Positions 33,684 to 46,770 are shown, numbered from the stretch's first letter. The stretch is DNA of 64,000 bases from Maribacter zhoushanensis (GCF_029350975.1 NZ_JARKMR010000005.1:124001-188000), one strand, 5' to 3'. The notes: generated from the sequence alone by a model not told the origin. Made by a program: numbers and translations.

Positions 33684-33743
33684 GGGGAGAATTTTAGTAG
33701 CGAGTAAAATAAACACGAACCTGAAAAATAATCTAATAATATA

Positions 33744-35774
33744 ATGAACAAGGAACTAGATCAATTAGCAGCCGACAATATAAGGGCATTAGCTGTAGCG
33801 ATGGTAGAAAAGGCAAATTCTGGACACCCAGGTGGACCAATGGGAGGCGCAGACTACATGCACATTTTATATTCTGAATTTTTCAACTACGATCCTTCTG
33901 ATATGAAGTGGCCGTTTCGTGATCGTTTTTTCATGGATGCAGGGCACTTATCAACTTTAATGTACGCTCAATACTATTTATTGGGAAATTACTCTAAAGA
34001 CGATGTATCTAATTTTAGACAATGGGGATCGGTAACACCGGGTCACCCAGAAGTTGATGTTGCAAGAGGTATTGAAAATACATCAGGTCCATTAGGTCAA
34101 GGTCATACTATGGGTGTTGGTGCTGCAGTAGCGGCTAATTTCTTGAAGGCACGTTTTGGAGATTGGATGAACCATAAAATTTATGGTTTTATTTCTGATG
34201 GTGGTGTACAAGAAGAAATCTCTCAAGGTGCAGGTAGAATTGCAGGTCATTTAGGCTTAAGCAACTTTATCATGTTCTATGATTCTAACGATGTTCAATT
34301 ATCCTCAAAAACAGATGAGGTAACTTCAGAAGATACTGCTAAGAAATATGAAGCTTGGGGATGGAAGGTAGTAACTATAGATGGTCATGATCATGATCAA
34401 ATAAGAAAAGCGTTGACAGATGCCAATGCAGAAACAGAAAAACCAACATTGATAATCGGTCAAACGATTATGGGTAAAGGTTGTGTAACTGCAGACGGTA
34501 CACCATATGAAGGTTATACAGAACTACACGGTAAGCCAATTGGCAATACAGGTGCGGATTATGAAAAGACCTTGGTAAATTTAGGTGCGGACGTAGCCAA
34601 TCCTTTTGATATCTATTCTAAAGTAGAAGAGTACTACGAAGGCATTATCAATAAAAAGAAAGATGAAGCACAGGCTAAGAAAAAAGAGATAGATGCATGG
34701 CGTTCAGAGAATGCCGAGCTATCTGCTAAATTAGACGGTTTCTTAGAAGGTAAATTACCAGACTTGGATTTCAGTTCGGTAGCGCAGAAAGAAGGTCAGG
34801 CAACACGTGCCGCTTCATCTAACGTTTTGGCATACTTGGCACAGAATGTAGAGAATATGATCGTTTCTTCTGCAGATTTATCTAACAGTGATAAAACAGA
34901 CGGGTTCTTAAAGAAAACCAGCGTGTTACAAAAAGGAGATTTCTCTGGAGCTTTCTTACAGGCAGGTGTAGCAGAATTAACTATGGCGACTATGGCAAAC
35001 GGTATTGCGCTTCACGGCGGGGTAATGGCAGTAGTGGCAACATTCTTTGTGTTCTCTGATTATATGAAACCAGCTATACGTTTAAGCTGTATTCAAGAAT
35101 TACCGGTGAAGTTTGTTTGGACTCATGATGCCTTTAGAGTAGGAGAGGACGGACCAACACACCAACCAATTGAGCAAGAAGCTCAAATACGTTTGTTAGA
35201 GAAATTAAAGAACCATAGTCACGAGCAAAGTTTTGTAGCATTGCGTCCTGCAGATTCTCAAGAAACCAATGTAGCTTGGAAAATGGCCATGGAAAATCAA
35301 AAAACTCCTACCGGACTTATTTTATCTCGTCAAGGAATAAAAGATCTTCCTGCTAAGAGCGGTGACCGTTATGAAGAAGCATTAGGAGCTGAAAAGGGAG
35401 GTTATTTGGTACAAGAAGTAGCAGATCCAGATGTAATTTTAATTGCGAATGGTTCTGAAGTGGCAACATTGGTAGCTGCAACAAAATTATTGGAAGAAAA
35501 AGATGGGTTAAAAGTGAATATCGCTTCTATTCCTTCAGAAGGTATTTTTAGACAACAGTCAGAAGCATACCAAGAAAAAGTGATTCCGCCGAACAAACCG
35601 GTTTTCGGACTTACGGCAGGTCTTCCTGTAAACTTAGAAGGTTTGGCAGGACCTAACGGAAAAGTATTCGGTTTAGAACACTTTGGTTATTCTGCACCGG
35701 CAACGGTACTTGATGAAAAATTCGGTTTCACCGGTGATCAAGTATACCAACAAGTAGTAGATTTTTTAAAGTAA
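33744..35774 (+). CDS. tkt: Transketolase
   Basis: 676 residues in one chain (E. coli 663). N-terminal signature NIRALAVAMVEKANSGHPGGP, thiamine diphosphate motif SDGGVQEEISQGAG...SNFIMFYDSND, pyrimidine-domain LFV-type segment WTHDAFRVGEDGPTHQPIEQ, and a C-terminal domain (about 545-676). It transfers two-carbon units between sugar phosphates using thiamine diphosphate and Mg. The transaldolase gene follows after 55 bases. Confidence 0.95.
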   Translation: MNKELDQLAADNIRALAVAMVEKANSGHPGGPMGGADYMHILYSEFFNYDPSDMKWPFRDRFFMDAGHLSTLMYAQYYLLGNYSKDDVSNFRQWGSVTPGHPEVDVARGIENTSGPLGQGHTMGVGAAVAANFLKARFGDWMNHKIYGFISDGGVQEEISQGAGRIAGHLGLSNFIMFYDSNDVQLSSKTDEVTSEDTAKKYEAWGWKVVTIDGHDHDQIRKALTDANAETEKPTLIIGQTIMGKGCVTADGTPYEGYTELHGKPIGNTGADYEKTLVNLGADVANPFDIYSKVEEYYEGIINKKKDEAQAKKKEIDAWRSENAELSAKLDGFLEGKLPDLDFSSVAQKEGQATRAASSNVLAYLAQNVENMIVSSADLSNSDKTDGFLKKTSVLQKGDFSGAFLQAGVAELTMATMANGIALHGGVMAVVATFFVFSDYMKPAIRLSCIQELPVKFVWTHDAFRVGEDGPTHQPIEQEAQIRLLEKLKNHSHEQSFVALRPADSQETNVAWKMAMENQKTPTGLILSRQGIKDLPAKSGDRYEEALGAEKGGYLVQEVADPDVILIANGSEVATLVAATKLLEEKDGLKVNIASIPSEGIFRQQSEAYQEKVIPPNKPVFGLTAGLPVNLEGLAGPNGKVFGLEHFGYSAPATVLDEKFGFTGDQVYQQVVDFLK

Positions 35775-35829
35775 ACGATCTTTAAGGCTTGCCCTAAAGA
35801 CATTCATAATAATTTTAAAATAAGACAAA

Positions 35830-36483
35830 ATGAAATTTTTTATAGATACAGCAAATTTAGACGAGATTAAAGAAGCTCAAGATATGGGTATTTTAGATGG
35901 TGTAACTACCAACCCGTCTTTAATGGCAAAAGAAGGTATTACAGGTGCCGATAATATTTTGGCACATTACAAGAAAATATGTGATGTAGTTGACGGTGAT
36001 GTTAGTGCTGAGGTGATTTCTACAGATTATGAAGGTATGATCGCAGAAGGCGAGAAGTTGGTTAAAATTAGCCCTCAGATCGTTATTAAAGTTCCTATGA
36101 TCAAAGAAGGTGTAAAAGCAATTAAGTATTTTTCTGATAAAGGATATAGAACAAACTGTACATTGGTATTTTCTTCTGGTCAAGCATTATTGGCAGCTAA
36201 GGCAGGTGCAACATACGTATCGCCTTTCATTGGTCGTTTAGATGATATCTCAACTGATGGGTTAGGATTGATAGCCGATATTCGTATGATATATGATAAC
36301 TACGGTTACCAAACTGAAATACTAGCAGCTTCTGTACGTCACGTAATGCATATTATCGACTGTGCTAAAATTGGTGCTGATGTTATGACAGGTGGTTTAA
36401 GTTCAATTACTGGACTATTAAAGCACCCATTAACTGATAGCGGTTTAGCTAAGTTTTTGGCAGATTACCAAAAAGGAAACTAA
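35830..36483 (+). CDS. tal: Transaldolase, short (MipB/TalC) subfamily
   Basis: 217 residues, a single beta/alpha barrel, with [11 protein letters not shown] and the Schiff-base lysine Lys87 in [11 protein letters not shown], then [10 protein letters not shown]. The length places it in the short subfamily that includes both true transaldolases and fructose-6-phosphate aldolases. Position directly after transketolase supports transaldolase (sedoheptulose 7-phosphate plus glyceraldehyde 3-phosphate exchange). A strong terminator ends the operon. Confidence 0.93.
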   Translation: MKFFIDTANLDEIKEAQDMGILDGVTTNPSLMAKEGITGADNILAHYKKICDVVDGDVSAEVISTDYEGMIAEGEKLVKISPQIVIKVPMIKEGVKAIKYFSDKGYRTNCTLVFSSGQALLAAKAGATYVSPFIGRLDDISTDGLGLIADIRMIYDNYGYQTEILAASVRHVMHIIDCAKIGADVMTGGLSSITGLLKHPLTDSGLAKFLADYQKGN

Positions 36484-36510
36484 GTTGTAAGATTTAGTCT
36501 AATGATATAA

Positions 36511-36538
36511 AAAACCATCACTGAAAAGTGATGGTTTT
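36511..36538 (+). terminator. Rho-independent terminator after tal
   Basis: Perfect 12-base-pair stem AAAACCATCACT / AGTGATGGTTTT with a GAAA tetraloop, followed by a T-run (36535-36541). Confidence 0.93.
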
Positions 36539-36616
36539 TTTTGTTTTATATTAGTTGGCATATAAGATGGATATAGTAACTTGTTATCTTATACAGATGT
36601 TGTATCCAATTAAAAA

Positions 36617-37648
36617 ATGATGTTTCCTAACCAAGACATAAATACAGGAATTCTAAGTGGTCTACTTATTGACAATTCCTTTGGTCCTTTTGCAAAGGAA
36701 TACTCAGAGGTAATTTCTTTACCTGAGGAAAAAATCTATGTCTGGACCCCTGAAAAAGATGAGTACTCAAAGCTAATTTCTACAGTTAAGCCTTCAATTC
36801 ATAATCTGAGCTATTGGAAAAATTTTGGCATTTTGTTTAAATATGTAATGGCTTTGACTTCAGATTTTGAATCTTTAATAGAACTTGAATATAAATGGAT
36901 TGAAAATTTTGATAAAGGCAAGACTAAAAATGAGCTGATTTATCCCGATATGGAGAAGTATAGACATGATGAATTTATGTTCAACTATGATTTGAAGGAA
37001 ATTTACGAGCAGGGACGAGTTCTAAATTTATCTTATTTATTTGATAACAGAAGACTTTTTAATGAGCTCTACATCAATGATAAATTTTTCTTTGCAGTAC
37101 AGCATGTTGTTTCAGCTGTTTCAACTCATTGGTATTGCCATTTATGCGAACTGTCACCTCCACATTTGAGAAAGCATCCAAATCATGACTTTGAAAAATA
37201 TTATGAAGTTTTTGCACTACCACGTTTGGAAATTGCAATCATTCAGGCAACAAAAGCGGTTGAAGGTTTGTTGGGACAACCAGGCTCAAATAAAGAAAAG
37301 AGATTAAGAAGATGGAAAGAGGTTCTTGATATCGATCCAGATGAAAAGTTCTTAGATTCTAACAAATCATACTTCACCTTTCATTCATATCTCGTAAATG
37401 AAATAAGAAATAATGTTGCCCATAACATAAAGAACAAACCGTTCAAGGCAAATAGGAAGCTGACAATTCAAGCTCAGATTTACGCTTGGAAATTAGTTCA
37501 TGATTATTATGGTAAACTTTTGAAGTCAAATCTAGAAAATGAACCTATCACTTTTAATAGAGAAATTGAATCAAGAATTAGGAAAGACTTGGGAACAAAA
37601 ATAACAGCTGAAAATAAACTAGCTACAACAATATATAAACAGCATTAA
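36617..37648 (+). CDS. Unrecognised protein with a HEPN-type Rx4H motif
   Basis: 343 residues, soluble, no signal peptide. The C-terminal part (about 200-310) is helical and contains Arg264-Asn-Asn-Val-Ala-His269 in NEIRNNVAHN, which fits the Rx4-6H motif of HEPN RNase domains; an upstream helix with EIAIIQATKAVEGLL could be the first helix of such a domain. A Cys/His cluster (HWYCHLCELSPPH) lies near 171-183. HEPN proteins often act in toxin-antitoxin or antiviral systems, but the fold is not proven here. The gene is AT-rich and sits in a patch without housekeeping genes. Confidence 0.55.
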   Translation: MMFPNQDINTGILSGLLIDNSFGPFAKEYSEVISLPEEKIYVWTPEKDEYSKLISTVKPSIHNLSYWKNFGILFKYVMALTSDFESLIELEYKWIENFDKGKTKNELIYPDMEKYRHDEFMFNYDLKEIYEQGRVLNLSYLFDNRRLFNELYINDKFFFAVQHVVSAVSTHWYCHLCELSPPHLRKHPNHDFEKYYEVFALPRLEIAIIQATKAVEGLLGQPGSNKEKRLRRWKEVLDIDPDEKFLDSNKSYFTFHSYLVNEIRNNVAHNIKNKPFKANRKLTIQAQIYAWKLVHDYYGKLLKSNLENEPITFNREIESRIRKDLGTKITAENKLATTIYKQH

Positions 37649-37678
37649 AACGACCGTTTATAGTAATCGTTGTGCTTA

Positions 37679-38047
37679 ATGTTAAAAAAAGTGATGATAG
37701 ATAATGATATAAATCAATTAGCCTATAATTTGAATAACGAATTATTGGATTATATAAATCATCGAAATTTAAATAAACTTAATTCCAATTATGGAATAAC
37801 TTCTGCAATGTTTGAGGAAATTGAAGAAGTTATAAATGATGTGGGAGTTGACTTGAAAAAAGTAGGTTTAAAAATTAAAGGCGGAAAACTTCTTGATATT
37901 TGGGAATTTGATGAACTTAATGGGTATGGTGTTGAAGTGGATTTAATAACTATTAATGGCGAAAGAACAGATTTAACTTTGATAACTGAGTTAGATAAAG
38001 TTGGAGAAGGATATAAATTAGAATATCGACAGTTAGGGGTAATGTGA
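37679..38047 (+). CDS. Small immunity-like protein, function unknown
   Basis: 122 residues from ATG 37679 (the frame opens at a TTG at 37670). The composition is acidic, with Leu and Asn rich helices followed by beta strands (GVEVDLITINGERTDLTLITEL). It resembles small bacterial immunity or DUF7668-type proteins in general shape; I cannot name the family with confidence. It follows the HEPN-like gene on the same strand after 30 bases, so they may be a two-gene module. Confidence 0.5.
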   Translation: MLKKVMIDNDINQLAYNLNNELLDYINHRNLNKLNSNYGITSAMFEEIEEVINDVGVDLKKVGLKIKGGKLLDIWEFDELNGYGVEVDLITINGERTDLTLITELDKVGEGYKLEYRQLGVM

Positions 38048-38143
38048 CGTTTTTAAAATAAACTAAGCTTTAGCTTCTTGCGTAGACGGAAACGAAAAAT
38101 TTTTGCCTCCGCATTATAGTTAGGTATACCATGGGCAATAATT

Positions 38144-38695
38144 ATGAAAAAAAAATTCAAATGTTTGATTTTTGTAATAATAATGGCACTTTCATTTGTC
38201 TCAAACGGACAAAGGGAAAAGCCAAAATACACTTTCAAAATGGACGAAGTTGCTGCAGAATTCGAGGCTGAACTTACCAAAAAAAAAGTGGACACCATAA
38301 TGCAGGCATATTACCTGTATGATAATGGAAGAGGGGATAAAGCAACCAATCTATATTTTTGGACAAAGAACGGTAAACATCAAGTGAAGGCTATTGGATT
38401 TGGCAAGAAAAATAAAGCGAAAGATTTTGAAGCTAAAGCATGTCCAGAATTTGAAAAAATTCTAGATTTTTATTTTCAAAATATAGAAGCTATTTTTCAG
38501 TCAGTTCCTGAACAAACTCCTGGAGCGACTTTGTCTTTGGTTCACAATTATGGTTTTTTAATAAAACTAAAAATGAATCAGACAGAGTTCAAAACCTTTT
38601 TGAGAGATGAACGTAGAATAAAAAATACGCACCCTAGAGCCGAATGGATTAATATGATTGCGGAGGTAGCTGAACCATACATTGCGGGAAAATAA
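38144..38695 (+). CDS. Exported protein of unknown function
   Basis: 183 residues with a signal peptide (MKKKFKCLIFVIIMALSF...SNGQ). The mature part is alpha/beta with many lysines and no cysteine pair; YLYDNGRGDKATNLYFWTKNG is a possible beta hairpin. No family is recognised. It stands alone: 96 bases from the previous gene, 278 from the next. Confidence 0.6.
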   Translation: MKKKFKCLIFVIIMALSFVSNGQREKPKYTFKMDEVAAEFEAELTKKKVDTIMQAYYLYDNGRGDKATNLYFWTKNGKHQVKAIGFGKKNKAKDFEAKACPEFEKILDFYFQNIEAIFQSVPEQTPGATLSLVHNYGFLIKLKMNQTEFKTFLRDERRIKNTHPRAEWINMIAEVAEPYIAGK

Positions 38696-38794
38696 CTAAT
38701 ACCTATATAACCTAAGGGTATTGATGATCCTAGGGCAAAATGGAAAAGTCTGTGTATACGTGCCTAAAGTCAGGTAGGTTTATAAAACTGGTAA

Positions 38795-38812
38795 TCCCGA
38801 TAGCTATCGGGA
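38795..38812. repeat. Perfect 18-base palindrome in an intergenic region
   Basis: TCCCGATAGCTATCGGGA is perfectly self-complementary and flanked by AT-rich DNA between two exported-protein genes (38696-38973 holds no gene). It could be a dispersed repetitive extragenic palindrome or an mRNA hairpin; there is no T-run on either side long enough for a good terminator. Confidence 0.6.
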
Positions 38813-38973
38813 ATGGACTTAGTTCTATAACAATAAAAAGTAAAACCCTCCCAGATTTGCCTTTTCCGTACAAGCGGTAATAAGTTTTAGCTATGACGGG
38901 TGTCACAGCCAGGACTATAAATAATTACCATACAACAATCATAACCAAGCTTTATAGCTAATTTAAAAACAAC

Positions 38974-39381
38974 ATGAAAAAATTAATTTTACTAGTTTCG
39001 TTTATATTTTCAAATTTTAATTTTGCTCAAATTAATAGTGAGTTGATAAATAAAACTATTAAAGAAAATCAGAATACTGCTAATTTTGACAGCATTTCTA
39101 AAATACTAGGCTATAAAGGAGGTGATATAGTGAGAGTGTCAACAATGTTCATAGTAACCAAAACAGGAGAAATAGACAGTATTGTGGCAAAAGGTCCTCA
39201 TTCAATTTTTGAAAATGAGGCTATAAGGTTAATTAAAAAAATACCTCCGTTGAATCCGGCGGTTGTAAATGACACACAAATTAGTCAAAGATTTGCTCTT
39301 CCTATTAATTTTGTAATAGAAACCGAAAAACAAAGAAAAAAACGCATAAAAAGGGAATTGAAAGCGCTTAAAAACAAATAG
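38974..39381 (+). CDS. Exported TonB C-terminal-domain-like protein
   Basis: 135 residues with a signal peptide ending near FNFAQ. The mature part follows the TonB C-terminal pattern: a strand (VSTMFIVTKTGEIDSIVAKG), a helix (FENEAIRLIKKIPPLNPA) and a strand with ALPINFVI. There is no membrane anchor or proline-rich linker, so it is not a full TonB; such single-domain proteins are frequent in Bacteroidota and of unclear role. Confidence 0.7.
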   Translation: MKKLILLVSFIFSNFNFAQINSELINKTIKENQNTANFDSISKILGYKGGDIVRVSTMFIVTKTGEIDSIVAKGPHSIFENEAIRLIKKIPPLNPAVVNDTQISQRFALPINFVIETEKQRKKRIKRELKALKNK

Positions 39382-39492
39382 AAACTTCCCAACAGATAAT
39401 GGTTAGTAGACAGAAGGTTTGGGTACAAATTATGGATTACTATGAATCTATAATTCTAATCAATTATCGTTTTTGTACTTGATGAAAAATAA

Positions 39493-40461
39493 ATGAAAAA
39501 ACATATTTCAATACTAGCAGCATTAGTATTTATTTCTTGCGCAGATACAGTAGCAGCAAAGCAAACTACACAACAGGTGAAAACTAGTGTTCTAGAAGAA
39601 ACTTCTATTGTTGTTCTTGGTAATGTTCAAGATGCTGGATCACCTCAAATTGCTTGTAAAAAAGAATGTTGTGAAGCTTTATTTGAACATCCAGATTCTC
39701 AAAGAAGAGTGGTGTCGTTAGGTTTGGTAGATACGGAGAATCAAAAGTCTTACATGTTTGAAGCTACCCCAGACATTGCACAACAAACGAAAATGCTAAC
39801 CCAGTATACTGCAAATAGTACTAGTGAGCTAGTGAATGGAATCTTTCTGACCCACGCTCATATTGGTCATTATACCGGTTTAATGTATTTGGGTAAAGAG
39901 GCTATGGATGCTCGTGAAGCTCCGGTCTATGTCATGCCAAAAATGGAAGATTTTCTTCTGAACAATGGACCGTGGGATCAACTTGTTATCAGAAAAAATA
40001 TTCGACTGCATAAAATGGTTGAGCAAGTTGCCATAAATCTATCCGATAAAATTAGTGTCACCCCAATATTGGTGACACATAGAGATGAGTATTCAGAGAC
40101 TGTGGGGTATCATATTAAGGGTCCAAATAAAAGTGCACTGTTTATTCCTGATATAGATAAATGGGATAAGTGGAAGAAGAATATAATTGATGAAATACAA
40201 AAAGTAGATTATGCATTTTTAGATGCTACATTTTATAGCGGAAAAGAAATCAACAATAGAGATATTGCCGAAATTCCACATCCCTTTGTGGTAGAAAGTT
40301 TAGAGAAGTTCAAAGGGTTGAGCAAAACTGAAAAAAGCAAGATTGTTTTCATTCACTTTAACCATACCAACCCATTGTTAAATCCAAAAAGCGAAGAAAG
40401 CCAGTTCGTGCTTTCGCAAGGTTTTAAAATTGGAAGAATAAATGATGTCTTTAAGTTATAG
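39493..40461 (+). CDS. PqqB-like MBL-fold hydrolase, exported
   Basis: 322 residues with a lipoprotein-like N-terminus (LVFISC, Cys16). The family start VLGNVQDAGSPQIACKKECC resembles PqqB-like MBL proteins (QDGG-P-x2-GC). The metal motif is THAHIGHY (His121, His123, His126): Gly replaces the Asp of the usual HxHxDH, so metal binding at the second site may be altered. No other pqq genes are nearby, so a role in PQQ synthesis is unlikely; the substrate is unknown. Confidence 0.75.
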   Translation: MKKHISILAALVFISCADTVAAKQTTQQVKTSVLEETSIVVLGNVQDAGSPQIACKKECCEALFEHPDSQRRVVSLGLVDTENQKSYMFEATPDIAQQTKMLTQYTANSTSELVNGIFLTHAHIGHYTGLMYLGKEAMDAREAPVYVMPKMEDFLLNNGPWDQLVIRKNIRLHKMVEQVAINLSDKISVTPILVTHRDEYSETVGYHIKGPNKSALFIPDIDKWDKWKKNIIDEIQKVDYAFLDATFYSGKEINNRDIAEIPHPFVVESLEKFKGLSKTEKSKIVFIHFNHTNPLLNPKSEESQFVLSQGFKIGRINDVFKL

Positions 40462-40572
40462 TAGTTAAACTAATTTGTTTCTACTAATAAGAAATGGTTT
40501 TCAATAGCTATTGCACATTTTAGAACAAGCGCGTTACTACAAATTTTAGATTTAATAAGTATATTTAAATCT

Positions 40573-41706
40573 ATGAATAAAACCTTGCTTCAGCTTAGAA
40601 AGCAGCTACACCAAAACCCTGAACTTTCAGGAAAGGAATATGAAACTGCAAAAAGCATTATTGAGTTTGTAAAAGAGTTTAATCCTACCCAAATAATAGA
40701 AGCTATTGGTGGGGCAGGAGTAGCGGTGGTTTATGATTTTGAAGAAAGCGGACCAACGGTGGTAATTAGGTGCGAGTTAGATGCTTTACCTATTGTTGAA
40801 GAAAATACATTTGCCCATAAGTCTGGTAATTACGGTGTGTCACATAAATGTGGTCATGACGGTCATATGACTATAGTAGCGGGTTTGGCGGAGTGGTTGT
40901 CAATGGCTGAATTTAAAAAAGGTAAAGTAGTTTTGCTTTTTCAACCCGCCGAAGAAACAGGAGAAGGTGCTGCCAAGGTTTTAGAAGATGAGCGATTTTT
41001 AAGCCTTGATCCAGATTATGTTTTTGCGCTTCATAATTTACCTGGAGAAAAGATGAATGCTGTCATTGTAAAATCAGGTTTTTTTTCAGCAACGGTACAA
41101 AGCTTCAGAATTCAATTGACCGGGAAGAAATCGCATGCTTCTGAGCCAGAAAACGGAGTAAATCCTGCTATTGCGGTAGCTGAATTAATTCAAGAAATAC
41201 AATCGTTTACGAATGCAAATGCCAATAGTGCCGATTTTGCACTTCTGACGCCTGTTCATATCCATTTAGGAGAAAAGAATTATGGTATTTCTCCCGATAA
41301 TGCAGAGCTACATTATACTATTCGAACTTGGAGCGGTGAGGTAATGTCGGCTCTAGAAAGTAAGATAAAACAAGCTGTTAGTAAAGTGTCAAACACGCAT
41401 AAATTAAAGGCGGAAATAGATTGGTTCGAGTTTTTTCCAGCTTCCAATAATAATTCCGATTGTGTTTCATTAATTGAAAAAGCAGCGCATCAAAATAATC
41501 TTGAATTAGTAGAACATCCGAAGTCATTAAAATTCGGCGAAGATTTTGGGTGGTTTTCATCAAAATATAAAAGTGCTATTTTCGGTTTAGGGGCAGGGGA
41601 GCATCAACCTGCATTACATCATTCTGATTACGATTTTCCCGATGAGCTCATAGAAACGGGGCTTTTGATGTTTAAAGGTTTGATTACCGATATTTTAGGA
41701 AAATAG
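40573..41706 (+). CDS. M20D family amidohydrolase (N-acyl amino acid hydrolase type)
   Basis: 377 residues, no signal peptide. Metal-site motif CGHDGH (Cys93 to His98), FQPAEETGEG with the catalytic glutamates, and a lid domain (about 180-290). M20D enzymes cleave N-acyl, hippurate or indole-acetyl amino acid conjugates; the exact amide is not predictable. It lies between the PqqB-like gene and the sulfatase on the same strand, with gaps of 111 and 37 bases. Confidence 0.9.
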   Translation: MNKTLLQLRKQLHQNPELSGKEYETAKSIIEFVKEFNPTQIIEAIGGAGVAVVYDFEESGPTVVIRCELDALPIVEENTFAHKSGNYGVSHKCGHDGHMTIVAGLAEWLSMAEFKKGKVVLLFQPAEETGEGAAKVLEDERFLSLDPDYVFALHNLPGEKMNAVIVKSGFFSATVQSFRIQLTGKKSHASEPENGVNPAIAVAELIQEIQSFTNANANSADFALLTPVHIHLGEKNYGISPDNAELHYTIRTWSGEVMSALESKIKQAVSKVSNTHKLKAEIDWFEFFPASNNNSDCVSLIEKAAHQNNLELVEHPKSLKFGEDFGWFSSKYKSAIFGLGAGEHQPALHHSDYDFPDELIETGLLMFKGLITDILGK

Positions 41707-41743
41707 GTATCTTTAAGACAACCAACCTATTCCTATCAAAATA

Positions 41744-43303
41744 ATGAAAAATCCATTTGTATTAATTTTTGTTTTTACTGCATTTTTATCATGTAAAAGT
41801 GAAAAGAAAGTTGAAGAGTCAACGGCTCAAAAACCGAATATTATTTACATTTTGGCAGATGATTTAGGTTATGCCGAAATTGGTGCCTTTGGTCAAGAAA
41901 ATATAGAAACGCCCAATATAGATGCCTTGTCAAAAGAAGGCATGATTTTTACACAACATTATTCAAGCGCACCGGTATGCGCACCAGCCAGGTATATGTT
42001 TTTAACCGGTAAACATGCCGGTAATTCTTTTATTCGTGGTAATGATGAATGGAACGACCGTGGCGATGTTTGGAACTATGAAGCCATGGCAAGAGATTCT
42101 ACGTTAGAAGGGCAGCGACCTGTTCCGAAAGGAACAAAGACAATTGCTAATTATTTAAAAGATGAAGGGTATAAAACTGGTTTGGTTGGTAAATGGGGGT
42201 TAGGTGCTCCGCATACGCATTCCATTCCCAATGAAATGGGATTCGATTTTTTCTATGGTTTTAATTGTCAACGACAGGCGCATACCTACTACCCATTGCA
42301 TTTGTACAAGAATAGAAATCGTGTGCATTTGGCGAATGACACCGTAGCGCCAAGTTCACCCTTCCCAAAAGGCTTAGATCCAAAGAATCCAGAAAGTTAT
42401 AAAGACTATACGCTATCGGATTACGCTCCAGACTTAATGTTTAAGGAGCTTACGGGCTTTGTAGATGAAAATAAAGATAATCCGTTTTTCTTGTATTGGG
42501 CAACGCCCATACCGCATGTAGCATTACAAGCGCCGCAACGTTGGGTAGACTATTACAAGAAGAAATTTGGACCAGAAGAACCGTATTTGTCTGGTGAGGG
42601 TAACGGTTATTTTTCGCACCAGACTCCCCATGCCGCTTATGCCGCCATGGTTTCTTATTTTGATGAGAATATAGGTAAGTTGGTGCAGCAGTTAAAAGAC
42701 GAAGGTATTTATGATAATACCTTGATCGTGTTTACTTCAGATAACGGGCCAAGTTATGCGGGCGGAGCAGATCCTACATTTTTTGAAAGTGCAAAACCTT
42801 TTGACGCTGAGTATGGAAAGGGAAAAGGATTTGTGTATGAAGGTGGTATTCGTGTACCTACGTTCTTTACATGGCCAGGAAAGATTGAACCAGGTACCAC
42901 AAGTGATCATGCCTCTGCACACTATGATATGTTGGCAACTTTTGCAGATATGTTAGCATTTGAAAAACCAACAACAGACGGAATTAGTTTGTTGCCTACA
43001 TTACTAGGAGAAGAGAATCAGACAGCGCATGAATTTATGTATTGGGAATTTCCTGAATATGGCGGGCAAATAGCTATTAGAATGGGTGATTGGAAGGTAG
43101 TTCGCCAACATTTAAAAGATGATGAACAGCCCACATTAGAACTCTACAATTTAAAAGATGATCCTACCGAAAAATATAATATTGCCAACGAACATCCTGA
43201 AATTTTAGAACAAGCGGCTGAGATATTTAAAAAAGAACATACCAAACCGGAAACTGAACGTTTTCAAATTCCACTGCTAGAGAACGGGTTATTAAGTGAT
43301 TAA
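41744..43303 (+). CDS. S1 family sulfatase, formylglycine-dependent, lipoprotein
   Basis: 519 residues with a lipobox (AFLSC, Cys17). Catalytic motif Cys79-Ala-Pro-Ala-Arg83 (C-x-P-x-R) identifies the cysteine that is converted to formylglycine; Asp39-Asp40 in ILADDLGYAE and DNGPSY supply calcium ligands, and GKWGLGAPHTHS follows. It hydrolyses a sulfate ester outside the cytoplasm, probably on a glycan. The neighbouring beta-galactosidase and FGE genes point to desulfation of galactose-containing algal polysaccharide fragments. Confidence 0.92.
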   Translation: MKNPFVLIFVFTAFLSCKSEKKVEESTAQKPNIIYILADDLGYAEIGAFGQENIETPNIDALSKEGMIFTQHYSSAPVCAPARYMFLTGKHAGNSFIRGNDEWNDRGDVWNYEAMARDSTLEGQRPVPKGTKTIANYLKDEGYKTGLVGKWGLGAPHTHSIPNEMGFDFFYGFNCQRQAHTYYPLHLYKNRNRVHLANDTVAPSSPFPKGLDPKNPESYKDYTLSDYAPDLMFKELTGFVDENKDNPFFLYWATPIPHVALQAPQRWVDYYKKKFGPEEPYLSGEGNGYFSHQTPHAAYAAMVSYFDENIGKLVQQLKDEGIYDNTLIVFTSDNGPSYAGGADPTFFESAKPFDAEYGKGKGFVYEGGIRVPTFFTWPGKIEPGTTSDHASAHYDMLATFADMLAFEKPTTDGISLLPTLLGEENQTAHEFMYWEFPEYGGQIAIRMGDWKVVRQHLKDDEQPTLELYNLKDDPTEKYNIANEHPEILEQAAEIFKKEHTKPETERFQIPLLENGLLSD

Positions 43304-43526
43304 GTAAGTTCATTGATAAATACCATAATTATATGAAGCTGTCAGAGGTTTGATGGTTTTTAGATGTACAAGTTTAGTTGTATTTTGCAATGATGAAATT
43401 ATAGGTAGTACATAATAATTAATGTGCTAAAATGTGAATTTCATTTATTCTGATTGGCAAACATGAGAAATCACTATAATATTAGTGATTTTGTATGCTT
43501 TGAAACTAACACACTTGAACAACTAG

Positions 43527-46721
<3,195 letters not shown>

Positions 46722-46770
46722 AATCTTAGTATTGATAAAATTATTAAATAGGAGGAAGTATATTTAGCGT

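Noticed and set aside
33501-33743. A tRNA or small RNA gene between rpiA and tkt
   Set aside because: No cloverleaf, T-loop sequence or terminator could be found; only a promoter box is supported.
38053-38143. Possible integron attC-like ends (GTTAGGT) around the small accessory genes
   Set aside because: Only a single core-like heptamer is present, without the matching inverse core or a folded palindrome, and there is no integrase gene in the window.
39493-40461. PQQ biosynthesis locus
   Set aside because: Only a PqqB-like fold is present; no pqqA, pqqC, pqqD or pqqE, and the metal motif differs.
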